From Streptomyces sp. XD-27 (GTDB lineage: Bacteria; Actinomycetota; Actinomycetes; Streptomycetales; Streptomycetaceae), in NCBI RefSeq assembly GCF_030553055.1, contig NZ_CP130713.1, positions 4,340,001 to 4,404,000 on the forward strand: a stretch of DNA of 64,000 nt, written 5' to 3'. Both the position numbers and the translations under genes were made by a program. Position 1 is the first letter of the stretch. Each line of letters begins with the position of its first letter. Below are positions 1-9,217 of the stretch, piece after piece. The notes beneath the pieces were generated by a model that searched no databases, was not told the origin of the DNA, and worked only from the letters and a program-made list of their open reading frames with translations.

Positions 1-412
1 GCCGGAGCCGGCGTCCTAGTCAGTGACGGCCGCGCCCATCCCCGAGTGGCGGGGAGAGCACACAGGAGACGGCAAGCGCCATGCGCACGCCACCCCCCGC
101 CACGTTCCACGCTCGGCCTGCGACGTGATGCGCTGCCTTGTACGCGCGGTGACTAGCGATCAGCGTGGCGTGACGATCCGAACAGTCCAGGGACGCGTCG
201 CGTACTGCCACGTAGTGCCACACAGTGTCATGCGAAAGCCCAGCAATGCCCGTAGTGCCCAGCAATGCCCAGCAATGCGCGGTGTTACAGCGGTGCCCGG
301 TGGGTCGGCAGCGCCCGGCGGTGCGCGGCGGTGCCTGTAATGCGCAGTGCGATGTAGTGCCCTGTAGTGCGATGGATACGGCCCTCGGCGTTCACGGAAA
401 GGACGAGCGCTC
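1..412. other. Non-coding stretch with short degenerate repeats
   Basis: I see no convincing gene here. Between about 205 and 372 the sequence is built from interspersed short words (CCCAGCAATG, GTAGTGCC, TGTAGTGC) repeated two to four times each. All reading frames across it look like random GC-rich translation. The ribosome site for the next gene (GAAAGGA, 396-402) lies at its right end. Confidence 0.5.
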
Positions 413-1093
413 ATGCGCGAGATCCCCGGAAGGCGACGCAAGTTCTCGTTCATGCGACACGGCGGGAGTCCGGCGCTGCTCCGCGCGGCGCTCACCTGCG
501 CCACCGAGTGGCGGTGGCCCGTGCTCCCCGGAGTGGGGATGCGGACCGGCGCCGGCGGCCGCGCGGGGGAGTGCGGCTGCCCGCACCAGGACTGCGTGGT
601 GCCGGGCGCCCACCCGTTCGACCCCGGGCTGCTCGCGGCGACCACCGACGCCCGCATGATCCGCTGGTGGTGGTCGAACCGCCCGGCCGCGCCGGTCCTG
701 CTCGCGACCGGGGGCCGGGCGCCCTGCGCCGTGAGTCTGCCCGCCGTCGCGGGGGCGCGGGCGCTGGCCGCGTTCGACGCCGCGCGGGTGCGGGTCGGCC
801 CGGTGATCGCGACGCCGACCCGGTGGTCCCTGCTGGTGGCCCCGTACGACCTCGAAGAGCTCGGCGAGCTCCTGCACCGCCAGGACTGGGTGCCCAGCTC
901 GCTGCGGTTCCACGGCGACGGCGGCTATGTGGCGCTGCCGCCGTCCGAGACGGGCGCCGGGCGGGTGCGCTGGGAGCGGGCGCCGCTGCGGCGTGCGCCC
1001 GGCCCGTGGCTGCCGCATGTGGCGACGGTGGTGGACGCGCTGGTCGAGGCGAGCGCGAACGCACCGGACGGGGGCAGCAGGCTCGCGTACTGA
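413..1093 (+). CDS. Bifunctional DNA primase/polymerase (prim-pol) N-terminal-domain protein
   Basis: This 226-residue protein resembles the N-terminal prim-pol domain of archaeo-eukaryotic primases. The family pattern is visible: an aromatic WRWPVLPG strand near residue 33, a Cys cluster C54/C56/C61 followed by PGAHP (His67), then ATTDARMIRWWW around residues 76-87. No helicase domain follows, so it is a stand-alone domain as in many Streptomyces chromosomes. The start has GAAAGGA nine bases upstream. The cellular role of such solitary copies is unknown, and polymerase or primase activity is only inferred from the fold. A GGTCGGCGG-rich low-complexity stretch follows the stop. Confidence 0.8.
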   Translation: MREIPGRRRKFSFMRHGGSPALLRAALTCATEWRWPVLPGVGMRTGAGGRAGECGCPHQDCVVPGAHPFDPGLLAATTDARMIRWWWSNRPAAPVLLATGGRAPCAVSLPAVAGARALAAFDAARVRVGPVIATPTRWSLLVAPYDLEELGELLHRQDWVPSSLRFHGDGGYVALPPSETGAGRVRWERAPLRRAPGPWLPHVATVVDALVEASANAPDGGSRLAY

Positions 1094-1094
1094 G

Positions 1095-1190
1095 GCCGGT
1101 CGGTCGGCGGCTGGTCGGTTGGTCGGCCGGTCGGCGGGTCCTGCGGGTCGGCGGGTCGGCGGGTCGTGCGGGTGTCGGCTGTCCCGCGGT
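1095..1190. repeat. Low-complexity GGTCGG(CGG) repeats after stop codon
   Basis: Directly after the stop codon at 1091-1093 there are about ten imperfect copies of GGTCGG/GGTCGGCGG up to about 1170. It is one of several loci in this window where short tandem repeats start at the end of a gene. Confidence 0.6.
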
Positions 1191-1438
1191 TCGTGTGACC
1201 GCGGCCCCGCGTACTGAGGCGTGTGCGGAGGCACGCTCTGAGGCGCGGTGCCCGGCGAGCGAACCGGAGCGCAGCTGCTCCGCGGTCCGGAGGCGAGGCG
1301 GTCGCTCACTCGTTTGGGCGCAAGCCGCCCGGTGAAACGTCGCCAAACGGGTGCGCGGCCCGCCGTAATGCGGTTTCCTGCCCGCTATGTTGCGGCTCAC
1401 CGGACAGCGTTCCGCTCCGGCGAGTCGTGGAGGGGCTC

Positions 1439-2149
1439 ATGCACCGTACGTCCCGGTTCCGGTCCCAGGCGCCGCCCCGCATCTCGTCCGAGGCGTCGTC
1501 CGAGGCGCCGCTCTGGACGTCTTCGCGGTTGCCGTCGCGGGTGCGGATGTGCGTCCTGCTGGGTGTGGTGCTGCTCGCCGCCTCCTTGCCCCTGGTGGGT
1601 GCGGCCGCGGGGTCGGCGGATCGGGAGAACCGTCGTCGCGATCGCGAAGAGCGTCCCCGCGACCGAAAGGATCTTGACAAAGGCGGTCCCCATGTAGCCC
1701 CGGACATTGGCCGAGACCTTTCGGCTGGTCCGGACTTTCATCGCCGCGCGGGCTTCACCTCGGCCGCCTGCGGCCCCGAACTCGCTTCACCCGAAGGGGT
1801 GGAGGCGCAGACCTGTGTGATGCGCCGGGGCGGCGACACATGGGCGCGTACGTACTACCGCAACGCGACAGACGCGCCCTTGGCGCTCGTTCTCACTTTT
1901 ATGCGCCCCGACGGCCTGACCCGGCAGGTGCACTGCGCGGTGGCGCCCGACGATGCTCCGGGGGCGTGCGACACGCCCTGGGAACCGGGGATCGGCCGCG
2001 TGGCGTCCGCAGTGGTGGGCGCCGGGGCGGTGGCGGAAGTGACCTCGCCCCAGGGGCGGTTGCTGCTTCGCTCGGGGAGCAACCCGCCGCCGGGCATGGA
2101 AACGCCCGGTCGCTGGCGACGGGGGATGCACCAGCGACCGGGCTTCTAG
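1439..2149 (+). CDS. Putative secreted protein of unknown function
   Basis: The product has 236 residues. I chose the ATG at 1439 because GGAGGGG lies five bases upstream; the reading frame is open further upstream but shows no gene-like sequence there. A charged N-terminus precedes a hydrophobic segment (residues about 37-60, VLLGVVLLAASLPLVGAAAG), consistent with an atypically long signal peptide or a membrane anchor. A basic, Arg/Asp-rich linker follows, and then a globular C-terminal half with four Cys residues that may form two disulfides. I do not recognise a family. It is convergent with the SEC-C gene. Confidence 0.65.
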   Translation: MHRTSRFRSQAPPRISSEASSEAPLWTSSRLPSRVRMCVLLGVVLLAASLPLVGAAAGSADRENRRRDREERPRDRKDLDKGGPHVAPDIGRDLSAGPDFHRRAGFTSAACGPELASPEGVEAQTCVMRRGGDTWARTYYRNATDAPLALVLTFMRPDGLTRQVHCAVAPDDAPGACDTPWEPGIGRVASAVVGAGAVAEVTSPQGRLLLRSGSNPPPGMETPGRWRRGMHQRPGF

Positions 2150-2401
2150 AACCGTAACAAGAGATTGGCGGTTAGCAAATTCGATCGCGGAATTCCGGAC
2201 GCTCAATTCCCTCGGATCGGTGGGGTTGTGAGCAGTGTCACGCCCACGCGCGGCATGCGCGGGCGCGACACCGCCTCCAAGGCGTCCGGCTCGCGACGGC
2301 CGGCTGCGGCTGCGACTTCGGAACCGGTGCGACTCGCGACGGGCACGGCACCGGACCGGTGCGGCTCGCCACGGGTACGGCCCGGGGTCCAGCGGCCGCG
2401 A

Positions 2402-3382
2402 TCAGCTCAGCGTGATCTGGCGGTTGGTGAGGCCGCCGCGCGACCGGCGCTCCTCCGGCGTCAGCGGCGACTCCACGGCGAGCGCCTCCGCGAGCCGCTC
2501 CGCGAACTCGGCGGCCGGCTTCTCCACGTCCTCCGCGCGCATCGCGGTCGGCAGGTCCCACACCGGCACCGTGAGGCCGTGCGCGCGGAAGGAGCCGACG
2601 AGGCGGGTGCCCTCGCCCAGCGCGGACGTACCGGCGGCGTGCAGCCGGGCGAGCGCGTCCAGGAGCTTCTCCTCCGGGTGCGCCATGACCCAGCGCAGGT
2701 GGTTCTTCTCCGGGGCCTCGCACCAGTACGCGGCCTCGACGCCGGTGAGGCGGGCGGTGGGGGTCGCGGCGGCGTTCGCCCGCTCCAGCGAGGCGGCGAC
2801 CTCGCCGGTGGCGGCGTCCGCGTCCTCCAGCCAGAACTCGAAGCCCTCGTGGACGGTCGGGGTGAACGGCGCCTCCGGGTCCAGCAGATCCTGCAGCCGC
2901 GGCCCGTCCGTGCCCGCGCGGGCCGCGGCGACCGGCGTGCCGGGCTCGGCGGCCAGCGCGCGCTGGAGCGTGTCCGCCAGGTCGCGGCTGAGGTCGCCGG
3001 AAGCGGTGTCGTTCTGCAGGCCGAGCAGCACGGCCCCGTTGTCGCGGCGCAGCGCGGGCCAGGCCATCGGCAGGACGGTCGCGAGCGTGACGGACGGGAC
3101 GCCCTCCGGCAGGCCGCCCTTCAGGTGCAGTTCGGCGGTCGCGGCGGGCACCAGCTCGCGCAGCGCCACCCAGTCGCACTCGCCGGCCAGCCCCTCGAAG
3201 GGGCGGTGGACCAGTTCCGTCACGGCGTGTGCGGCGGCCCGGCCGTGGCAGGCCTTGTAGCGGCGGCCGGAACCGCACGGGCAGGGCTCGCGGGCGCCCA
3301 CGACCGGATAGGCGGCGTCGGCGGCTCCGGCGCTGACCCGTGCTCCTGCGGCCTTCGTCTGGGGGCGGCGCTTCTTGGCCAT
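2402..3382 (-). CDS. DUF5926 family protein with N-terminal SEC-C zinc motif
   Basis: The product has 326 residues and begins with a basic MAKKRRPQTK segment. A SEC-C zinc-binding motif follows: PCPCGSGRRYKACHG, with ligands C34, C36, C45 and H46, the CXCX8CH pattern also found at the C-terminus of SecA. The remainder matches the actinobacterial DUF5926 type, for which no activity is known to me. I preferred the internal ATG at 3382, preceded by GGGAGACAG, over an ATG 51 bases upstream that adds residues unlike the family. It is transcribed alone, with a divergent low-complexity region upstream. Confidence 0.85.
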   Translation of the reverse strand: MAKKRRPQTKAAGARVSAGAADAAYPVVGAREPCPCGSGRRYKACHGRAAAHAVTELVHRPFEGLAGECDWVALRELVPAATAELHLKGGLPEGVPSVTLATVLPMAWPALRRDNGAVLLGLQNDTASGDLSRDLADTLQRALAAEPGTPVAAARAGTDGPRLQDLLDPEAPFTPTVHEGFEFWLEDADAATGEVAASLERANAAATPTARLTGVEAAYWCEAPEKNHLRWVMAHPEEKLLDALARLHAAGTSALGEGTRLVGSFRAHGLTVPVWDLPTAMRAEDVEKPAAEFAERLAEALAVESPLTPEERRSRGGLTNRQITLS

Positions 3383-3491
3383 GGTGTGGCTGTCTCCCGG
3401 TCGGTACGGCTCGTGGCGGCTCGTACGGTCCATCAGATCCCGTACGGCAGGTACGGGACGGGAGCCTAGCCCTTTGGCCGAACCTCGTCGG

Positions 3492-4253
3492 TCAGGTCAG
3501 CCCGTCGAGATCCGCGAAACCGAGATCGGGTCCGTGGCCGGGTGCCGGATCGGGCCCGAGGCCGGGTGTCGGATCAGGCCCGTGGCCGGGTGCGCGACGG
3601 GAGCCGAGTCCGCTGTCGAGTCCGCCGTGTCCACTGTCGAGTCCGCCGTCGAGCCCCGCATCCTCCAGACCGCAGTCGAGTTCGGCGTCGAGCGCGGCGC
3701 CGCCGAAGTCGCCGCCGAGCTTCGCCGCGGAACCCGCTGCGGGATTCGCCCCGGAATGCCCCCTGGAATGCGCCCCGGACCGTGGGCCCGCTGAGAGCGT
3801 GACGCGCGTAGCGAACGCGTCGCGCGTGGACAGGACAGCCCACACCGTCACTTCGTCGGCGCTGTCCCGGACCCCCCAGTCCAGGGAGAGCGCGGTGATG
3901 ATGTTGAGCCCCCGTCCGCCTCGGGCCGTGACGGAAGGAGTGGCCGGAACCGGTCTTGTCGGGCCGCCGCCGTCCGTGACCTCGACGGTGAGACGCGCGC
4001 GGTCGTCGACCCGCCAGGCGGCCCGGACGGCCCCGTGGCCGTTGCTCTCGGCGGGGAGCGGGCGGCCGTGCCGGCACGCGTTGCTCAGCAGTTCGGAAAG
4101 GATCAGTACGGCATCGTCTGTGACCGCATCGGGTACCCCGGTTCTCCGCAGATCGTCGCGCATCCGGCGCCTTGCCTGACCCACGCCGGCAGGACCGTGG
4201 GGAACGGCCATGCTCGACGACGTCGGCACTTCCTGTGCCACCACCAACGCCAC
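3492..4253 (-). CDS. ATP-binding protein, anti-sigma regulatory factor (RsbW/SpoIIAB-like) kinase family
   Basis: This 253-residue protein carries a GHKL ATPase domain of the HATPase_c_2 (RsbW-like) type that Streptomyces has in dozens of copies. The N box is visible as ILSELLSNACRHG (residues 51-63), then VEVTDGGG, and the G-box region GGRGLNIITAL. The last 90 residues are low-complexity Gly/Pro/Asp repeats (GHGPDP/GLGPDP). The start is a GTG with AAGGAGGT seven bases upstream; longer in-frame starts lack such a site. The expected role is binding or phosphorylating an anti-anti-sigma partner, but the partner is not in this window. The gene contains an intact C6 run at 3872-3877, relevant to the frameshift discussion. 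Confidence 0.85.
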   Translation of the reverse strand: MALVVAQEVPTSSSMAVPHGPAGVGQARRRMRDDLRRTGVPDAVTDDAVLILSELLSNACRHGRPLPAESNGHGAVRAAWRVDDRARLTVEVTDGGGPTRPVPATPSVTARGGRGLNIITALSLDWGVRDSADEVTVWAVLSTRDAFATRVTLSAGPRSGAHSRGHSGANPAAGSAAKLGGDFGGAALDAELDCGLEDAGLDGGLDSGHGGLDSGLGSRRAPGHGPDPTPGLGPDPAPGHGPDLGFADLDGLT

Positions 4254-4407
4254 CCCCGAGACCTCCTTTGCCCCACGCCACGGGTTGAATGCCCCGCCGT
4301 ACTGGAGCGGAAACCGGCCACATGGCATCCGGTGACGCACTCGTCGCAATCGAATACGTACCGAACGCGCCGGTGCACTCCTTGTAATGGGCCGTATGAG
4401 GGCGCTA

Positions 4408-5238
4408 TCAGCGGCCGAGTTGGGACAGGACCTGTTTGGGGCGGTTGGTGATGATTGCCGTGGCGCCGAGGCGGGTGCAGAGCTCGACATCCTCGGGCTC
4501 GTCGACGGTCCAGATGTGCACGCCGTGCCCCGCGCGCTGCCAGCGAGCGACGTACTCGGGGTGGTTCCGCGCGATCCGGATGCTCGGCCCCGCGATGCGC
4601 ACGCCCGGCGGCAGCGCCCCGTCGCGGTGCCGCGGCAGGACGAACTGCATCAGATAGACGGTCGGGATGGCCGGGGCGGCGGCCTGCACGCGGTGCAGTG
4701 AGCGCGCGGAGAAGCTCATCACGCGCACCGCGGACGGCTCGCCCGCGGCCGGAGCGTCCAGGTCGAAACGGCGCAGCAGGGCCAGCAGCCGCTCTTCGAC
4801 GCGGCCCGCCCAACGGGTCGGATGCTTGGTCTCGATGGCCAGCTCGACGCGGCGGCCCGCGTCGGCGACGAGCTCCAGCAGGCGCTCCAGGGTGAGGACC
4901 GAGGTGCTGTCGCGGTGGTCCCGGTCCGGTGCCTCGCGATCGGTGGACTGCCCCTTCCAGGAGCCGAAGTCGAGAGCGGCGAGGTCGGAGAGCTCGAGCG
5001 AGGAGACGGCGCCGCGGCCGTTGGAGGTGCGGTTGACGCGCCGGTCGTGGACGCAGACCAGATGCCCGTCGGCGGTCAGCCGTACATCGCATTCGAGGGC
5101 GTCGGCGCCGTCCTCGATCGCCTTGCGGTAGGCGGCGAGGGTGTGTTCGGGCGCGTCCTCGGAGGCGCCGCGGTGGGCGACGACGGAGACGGGGGACGGG
5201 CCGGGGAGCCGGTCCTGGTCCGGGCGCGCATAAGTCAC
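4408..5238 (-). CDS. Glycerophosphodiester phosphodiesterase
   Basis: The 276-residue enzyme hydrolyses glycerophosphodiesters to sn-glycerol 3-phosphate and an alcohol, so it serves phospholipid turnover and phosphate supply. The GDPD TIM-barrel signatures are clear: VVAHRGASEDAPEHT near residue 19 (catalytic His and metal Glu), LECDVRLTADGHLVCVHD with the second catalytic His, VELAIETK, and the C-terminal GVHIWTVDEPEDV. There is no signal peptide, so it is probably cytoplasmic. The start is the GTG at 5238; an overlapping ATG in another frame is not coding. Confidence 0.9.
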   Translation of the reverse strand: MTYARPDQDRLPGPSPVSVVAHRGASEDAPEHTLAAYRKAIEDGADALECDVRLTADGHLVCVHDRRVNRTSNGRGAVSSLELSDLAALDFGSWKGQSTDREAPDRDHRDSTSVLTLERLLELVADAGRRVELAIETKHPTRWAGRVEERLLALLRRFDLDAPAAGEPSAVRVMSFSARSLHRVQAAAPAIPTVYLMQFVLPRHRDGALPPGVRIAGPSIRIARNHPEYVARWQRAGHGVHIWTVDEPEDVELCTRLGATAIITNRPKQVLSQLGR

Positions 5239-5492
5239 CGCGTCATGGTGCCACCGCCCGGCCCGGGCCCGCGGAGAGGGGGGTAAGTTGCCCGGTTTGC
5301 CCGGCATGATTGGGTGGTTTATCCCGCATACATCGGGAACATGCCGCTTCGTCCGGGATAAGGGTCGGCGGGCCGGGGAGCCGCCCCTCCTTACGGTGGT
5401 CTGACGTGCCGTGGGAAAGGCTTGCGGGTGATGCTGCTCGTACGTGTCGTGGGCCGCTGTCCAGAATCTGTCGTGCACCTGAGGAGAAAGCT

Positions 5493-7187
5493 GTGAGCAC
5501 CGAGAACCAGGGCCCCGCCGTCCCGTCCACGCCCGGACCGGACGCGGCGACTCAGGCGCCGGACCTCCAGCCCGAGACGGCCTCCGCGACGGGCGCGGAG
5601 GCCTCTGCACCCGGTGCGGAGGCCCGCACGACGGGTGCGGGGGAGGCGCCGACCGCGGAGCAGCCGACCGTCGAGGCCCGGCCGGCACCCGTGCCGGCGG
5701 CCCAGGCCCAGGCCCCGGCCCCGGCCCCGGCCCCGGCCCCGGCCGCGGCCGCGGCCGCAGGCGCTCCGCCCGCCGCGCCGCCCGAGGCTGTGGGGGCCTC
5801 GGGCGGCGCATGGTGGACGGAGGCAGGCGGCACGGGCGGCAGCGGGGAAGCAGCGGGCGCTGGCGGCACGGGCGGCGCGGGCGGTACCGGCGGCGCCGGA
5901 GGTGCAGGAACTCCTGGCGGCACGGGAGCCACCAGCGGTACCGGTGGCACGGGAGCGACCAGCGGTACCGGCGGTGCGGGAGCGACCAGCGGTACCGGCG
6001 GCATATGGGGCGCCCCGGCCGCGCCCGTCCCCCTTCTCCCCGACGCGCCCCCCGCGCCCCGTAAGCGCTCGGGTGGAGTCGTGGCCGCCGTACTGGCCGC
6101 CGTGCTCGTCGCGGGCGGCATCGGCGGCGGTATCGGCTACTGGGCCGCGGACCGGGACGACGCCACCGACTCCACCACCGTCTCCGCCCCAGCCGACCCC
6201 AAGGCGGAGAGCAGGGCGCCGGGTTCGGTGTCCGACATCGCGCGCAGGGCGCTGCCCAGCGTCGTGACGATCGAGGCGCAGGGCAGCAGCGGCGAGGGCG
6301 GCACCGGCACCGGCTTCGTGTACGACAAGCAGGGCCACATCCTCACCAACAACCACGTGGTGGCCTCGGCCGCCGACACCGGCAGGCTCACGGCGACGTT
6401 CTCCGACGGCAAGCGGTACGACGCGGAGGTCGTCGGCCGCGCCGAGGGGTACGACGTCGCGGTGATCAAGCTCAAGAACGCGTCCGGAGCCACGCTGAAC
6501 CCGCTCCCCCTCGGGGACTCCGACACGGTCTCGGTCGGTGACGCGACGGTGGCGATCGGCGCGCCCTTCGGCCTCTCCGGCACCGTCACCACCGGCATCG
6601 TCAGCGCCAAGAACCGCCCGGTGGCCTCCAACGACGGCGGCGCCGGCAATTCCTCGTACATGAGCGCCCTGCAGACCGACGCCTCCATCAACCCCGGCAA
6701 CTCCGGCGGCCCGCTGCTCAACGCCAACGGCGCCGTCATCGGCATCAACTCGGCGATCCAGTCGGCGGGCCCCGGCGGCGGCTTCGGCGGCGGGGCGCAG
6801 CAGTCCGGCAGCATCGGCCTGGGCTTCGCGATCCCGGTCAACCAGGCGAAGAACGTCGCCGAGCAGCTGATCAAGACCGGTACGCCCGTCTACCCCGTCA
6901 TATCGGCGACCGTGACGATGAAGGACGGCGGCGGGGGCGCCAAGATCGCCCAGACCGCCACCGACGGCACCCCGGCCGTCATCCCCGACGGCCCCGCCGC
7001 CAAGGCGGGCCTCAAGCCCGGTGACGTGATCACCAAGCTGGACGACACGGTGATCGACAGCGGCCCGACCCTGATCAGTGAAATCTGGACCCACCGCCCG
7101 GGCGACAAGGTCACCCTCACCTACGAGCGCGACGGCAAGCAGCACACGGTCCAGCTGACCTTGGGCCAGCGCGAGGGCGACAGCTGA
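5493..7187 (+). CDS. HtrA/DegP-like membrane-anchored serine protease with PDZ domain
   Basis: The protein has 564 residues. A cytoplasmic Pro/Ala/Gly-rich N-terminus carries an (AP)n run and 9-residue GTGATSGTG-type repeats. One transmembrane segment follows (about 194-218), then a trypsin-like domain with the triad His288 (TNNHVV), Asp321 (YDVAVIK) and Ser404 (NPGNSGGPL). A C-terminal PDZ domain (AAKAGLKPGDVITKLDD) completes the standard actinobacterial HtrA layout. It probably degrades or refolds damaged extracytoplasmic proteins. The GTG start is preceded by GAGGAG. The repeats at 5700-6004 are slippage-prone but in frame. A tRNA-Ser gene follows closely. Confidence 0.92.
   Translation: MSTENQGPAVPSTPGPDAATQAPDLQPETASATGAEASAPGAEARTTGAGEAPTAEQPTVEARPAPVPAAQAQAPAPAPAPAPAAAAAAGAPPAAPPEAVGASGGAWWTEAGGTGGSGEAAGAGGTGGAGGTGGAGGAGTPGGTGATSGTGGTGATSGTGGAGATSGTGGIWGAPAAPVPLLPDAPPAPRKRSGGVVAAVLAAVLVAGGIGGGIGYWAADRDDATDSTTVSAPADPKAESRAPGSVSDIARRALPSVVTIEAQGSSGEGGTGTGFVYDKQGHILTNNHVVASAADTGRLTATFSDGKRYDAEVVGRAEGYDVAVIKLKNASGATLNPLPLGDSDTVSVGDATVAIGAPFGLSGTVTTGIVSAKNRPVASNDGGAGNSSYMSALQTDASINPGNSGGPLLNANGAVIGINSAIQSAGPGGGFGGGAQQSGSIGLGFAIPVNQAKNVAEQLIKTGTPVYPVISATVTMKDGGGGAKIAQTATDGTPAVIPDGPAAKAGLKPGDVITKLDDTVIDSGPTLISEIWTHRPGDKVTLTYERDGKQHTVQLTLGQREGDS
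5698..6004. repeat. Tandem repeats coding for the HtrA N-terminal region
   Basis: First, a GGCCCC repeat encodes an Ala-Pro run (5705-5752). Then a Gly/Thr-rich tract with 27-bp near-identical units (consensus GCACGGGAGCGACCAGCGGT, about four copies, 5925-6004) encodes GTGATSG repeats. The copies stay in frame. Confidence 0.75.
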
Positions 7188-7230
7188 CGCGCTAGGCTGA
7201 TCCCCGCGATGCCCCGCGGGGCGGTCGCGG

Positions 7231-7317
7231 GGAGGGTTGCCCGAGCGGCCTAAGGGAACGGTCTTGAAAACCGTCGTGGCAGCGATGTCACCGTGGGTTC
7301 AAATCCCACACCCTCCG
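7231..7317 (+). tRNA. tRNA-Ser (anticodon UGA)
   Basis: The 87-nt gene has a GGAGGGT/ACCCTCC acceptor stem, class II long variable arm, anticodon loop CTTGAAA with TGA, and T arm GTGGGTTCAAATCCCAC. CCA is not encoded. It lies 43 bases after the HtrA stop codon. Confidence 0.95.
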
Positions 7318-7344
7318 CCCAGGTCGGCGAACCTGCCGGCCAGA

Positions 7345-7375
7345 AAGGGGTGTCCCGGTTCCAGGGGCACCCCTT
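7345..7375 (+). terminator. Hairpin downstream of tRNA-Ser(UGA)
   Basis: AAGGGGTGTCCC pairs with GGGGCACCCCTT around a short loop, with one G-T pair. There is no long T-run. Its position 28 bases after the tRNA fits a terminator. Confidence 0.55.
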
Positions 7376-7425
7376 GCACGGATTTGGGCTGCGGTCGTCC
7401 GGCGAAGAGGGACGGTGACCCCGAT

Positions 7426-8214
7426 ATGGCCACGGCATATGAGCGCATTCGCGACGCTTTGCGCCAGGACATCCGCGGCGGGCGGCCGGCACCCGGCCAG
7501 AAGCTGCCTTCGGAGGTGAAGCTCTCCGAGCGGTTCAGGACGAGTGTGCCGACGGTCCAAAGGGCGCTCGCCGAGCTGGAGATCGAAGGGTTGATCGACA
7601 AGCGGCACGGTGTGGGGAACTTCGTCCGCGAGCCGCGGCGGCGCGTGCTGCGCGACAACTCGCGGCACCAGTGGGAGAAGGACCGGGCGCGTGAGCCCGA
7701 GACGACGCGGCTGGAGACCGGAGCCACGGAACACGACACCGGCCTGACCGCCTCTGACCTGGTCTTCCACGCCGAGTACCGCGAGGCGACGGCCGATGAG
7801 GACCTCGCCGCGGCCTTCGACGTGCCGGTGGGCACGAAGCTCCTTCAGCGGACGTACCGCACGCACTCCCGCGAGGAGGACGCCCCCTTCGACGTCGCGC
7901 ACTCGTACCTGCTCCACGACCTGGTCGCGGCCAACCCCGACCTCCTGGACGCGACGAAGGAGCCGTGGCCGGGCGGCACGCAGAGCCAGCTCTTCACGGT
8001 CGGCATCGAGCTGGACCGCGTCGTCGAGCGGCTCACGGCCCGTCCCCCGACGTCCGAGGAGGCCGAGGAGCTCGGCATCCCGAGGGGCGTTTCGGTGATC
8101 GTCCTCCGCAAGACGTCGATCGACAGCGGAGGCCGGGTGGTCGAGGTCGCCGACGTGGCATTGCCCGGCGACCGCACCGAACTCGTCTTCACGACGCCCC
8201 TGGCCAGGTGGTGA
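7426..8214 (+). CDS. GntR-family transcriptional regulator (HutC/UTRA type)
   Basis: The protein has 262 residues. An N-terminal winged helix (residues 1-70: YERIRDALRQDIRGG, LPSEVKLSERFRTSVPTVQRALAELEIEGLIDKRHGVGNFV) is followed by a UTRA ligand-binding domain ending in VVEVADVALPGDRTELVF. That is the HutC subfamily, which usually senses small sugars or amino-acid derivatives. The ATG at 7426 was chosen because the domain starts immediately after it. Its stop overlaps the start region of the next gene, so the two are translationally coupled and the regulator probably controls its own operon. The ligand is unknown. Confidence 0.85.
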   Translation: MATAYERIRDALRQDIRGGRPAPGQKLPSEVKLSERFRTSVPTVQRALAELEIEGLIDKRHGVGNFVREPRRRVLRDNSRHQWEKDRAREPETTRLETGATEHDTGLTASDLVFHAEYREATADEDLAAAFDVPVGTKLLQRTYRTHSREEDAPFDVAHSYLLHDLVAANPDLLDATKEPWPGGTQSQLFTVGIELDRVVERLTARPPTSEEAEELGIPRGVSVIVLRKTSIDSGGRVVEVADVALPGDRTELVFTTPLARW

Positions 8215-8216
8215 CG

Positions 8217-8975
8217 ATGACCAACCTGATCTCCGTCATCACTGCGGTGCACGCGCCCGCCGCCGAGCATCTGCCCTCCGCGTACACGTCGCTGCTGGAC
8301 CAGGAACTGCCCGACGGCTGGGACTGGCAGTGGGTCATCCAGGAGGACGGCGAGACCGACGCGGTCGCGCCGTACGTGCCCGATGACGCGCGCGTCAGCT
8401 TCGGCCAGGGCCGAGCGGGCCGCGCGGCGATGGCCCGCACCATGGCACTGTCCCGGGCCGAAGGCCAGTACGTGAAGGTGCTGGACGCCGACGACATGCT
8501 CACCGCGGGCGTACTGGCCCGCGACCTCCACGCGCTGGAGGAGAACCCGGGCATCGGATGGTCGACCTCACGCGTGCTGGACCTCCTGCCGGACGGCTCG
8601 ACGGTCGGCTTCGACCAGGACCCGTCGCACGGAGTCATCGCGCGCGGCGCCGTGCTGGAGCACTGGAAGGCGCACAACTTCCGAGCTCAGGTCCACCCGG
8701 CGACCCTCTTCGTGCGCCGCGACCTGCTCCTGGCCCTCGGCGGCTGGATGGCGCTTCCCGCATCGGAGGACACGGGCCTGCTCCTGGCCCTGAGCGCGGT
8801 CAGCCGCGGCTGGTTCAACGCGGAGACGGGCCTGCTCTACCGAAAGTGGCCCGGCCAGGTCACCAGCCAGGCCGCACACGCCCAGGAAGGCGAGCGGGAG
8901 GCCCGGTTCGCGGTCGCGGAGGCCAGGGCCCGGGCCTTGGCCGCGCTGGAGAACTGGCGCTACGAAGGGCGCTGA
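8217..8975 (+). CDS. Family 2 glycosyltransferase
   Basis: The 252-residue protein has a GT-A fold: LISVITAVHAPA at the N-terminus, a nucleotide-sugar binding VLDADDML (DxD) near residue 88, and an acceptor-side region with PASEDTGLLLAL. No membrane segments are seen. The ATG at 8217 is preceded by AGGTGG; a GTG at 8211 that overlaps the GntR stop is an equally possible start two codons earlier. Co-transcription with a HutC-type regulator is likely. Donor and acceptor cannot be deduced. Confidence 0.8.
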   Translation: MTNLISVITAVHAPAAEHLPSAYTSLLDQELPDGWDWQWVIQEDGETDAVAPYVPDDARVSFGQGRAGRAAMARTMALSRAEGQYVKVLDADDMLTAGVLARDLHALEENPGIGWSTSRVLDLLPDGSTVGFDQDPSHGVIARGAVLEHWKAHNFRAQVHPATLFVRRDLLLALGGWMALPASEDTGLLLALSAVSRGWFNAETGLLYRKWPGQVTSQAAHAQEGEREARFAVAEARARALAALENWRYEGR

Positions 8976-9217
8976 CCGCACGGGTTGGGATGCGCCGGTG
9001 GAGACACCGGCGCGGGCATTCGCAATTCTTCCAAGCAACCAGGTCTGCACACCCAGAAGGTTGGCCTCCTCGGCCGTAGCTTGCCGCGGCTCCGGCTGTT
9101 CGACCGCGTGAGCGACCACCAGCCTGATCTTCGTTCCGGGCGCGTGATTCGGGGCGTATAACTTGAACCGGAATATGTGTCGATGGAAACTGCTCGGCAC
9201 GGAAGAAGATGATCAGC

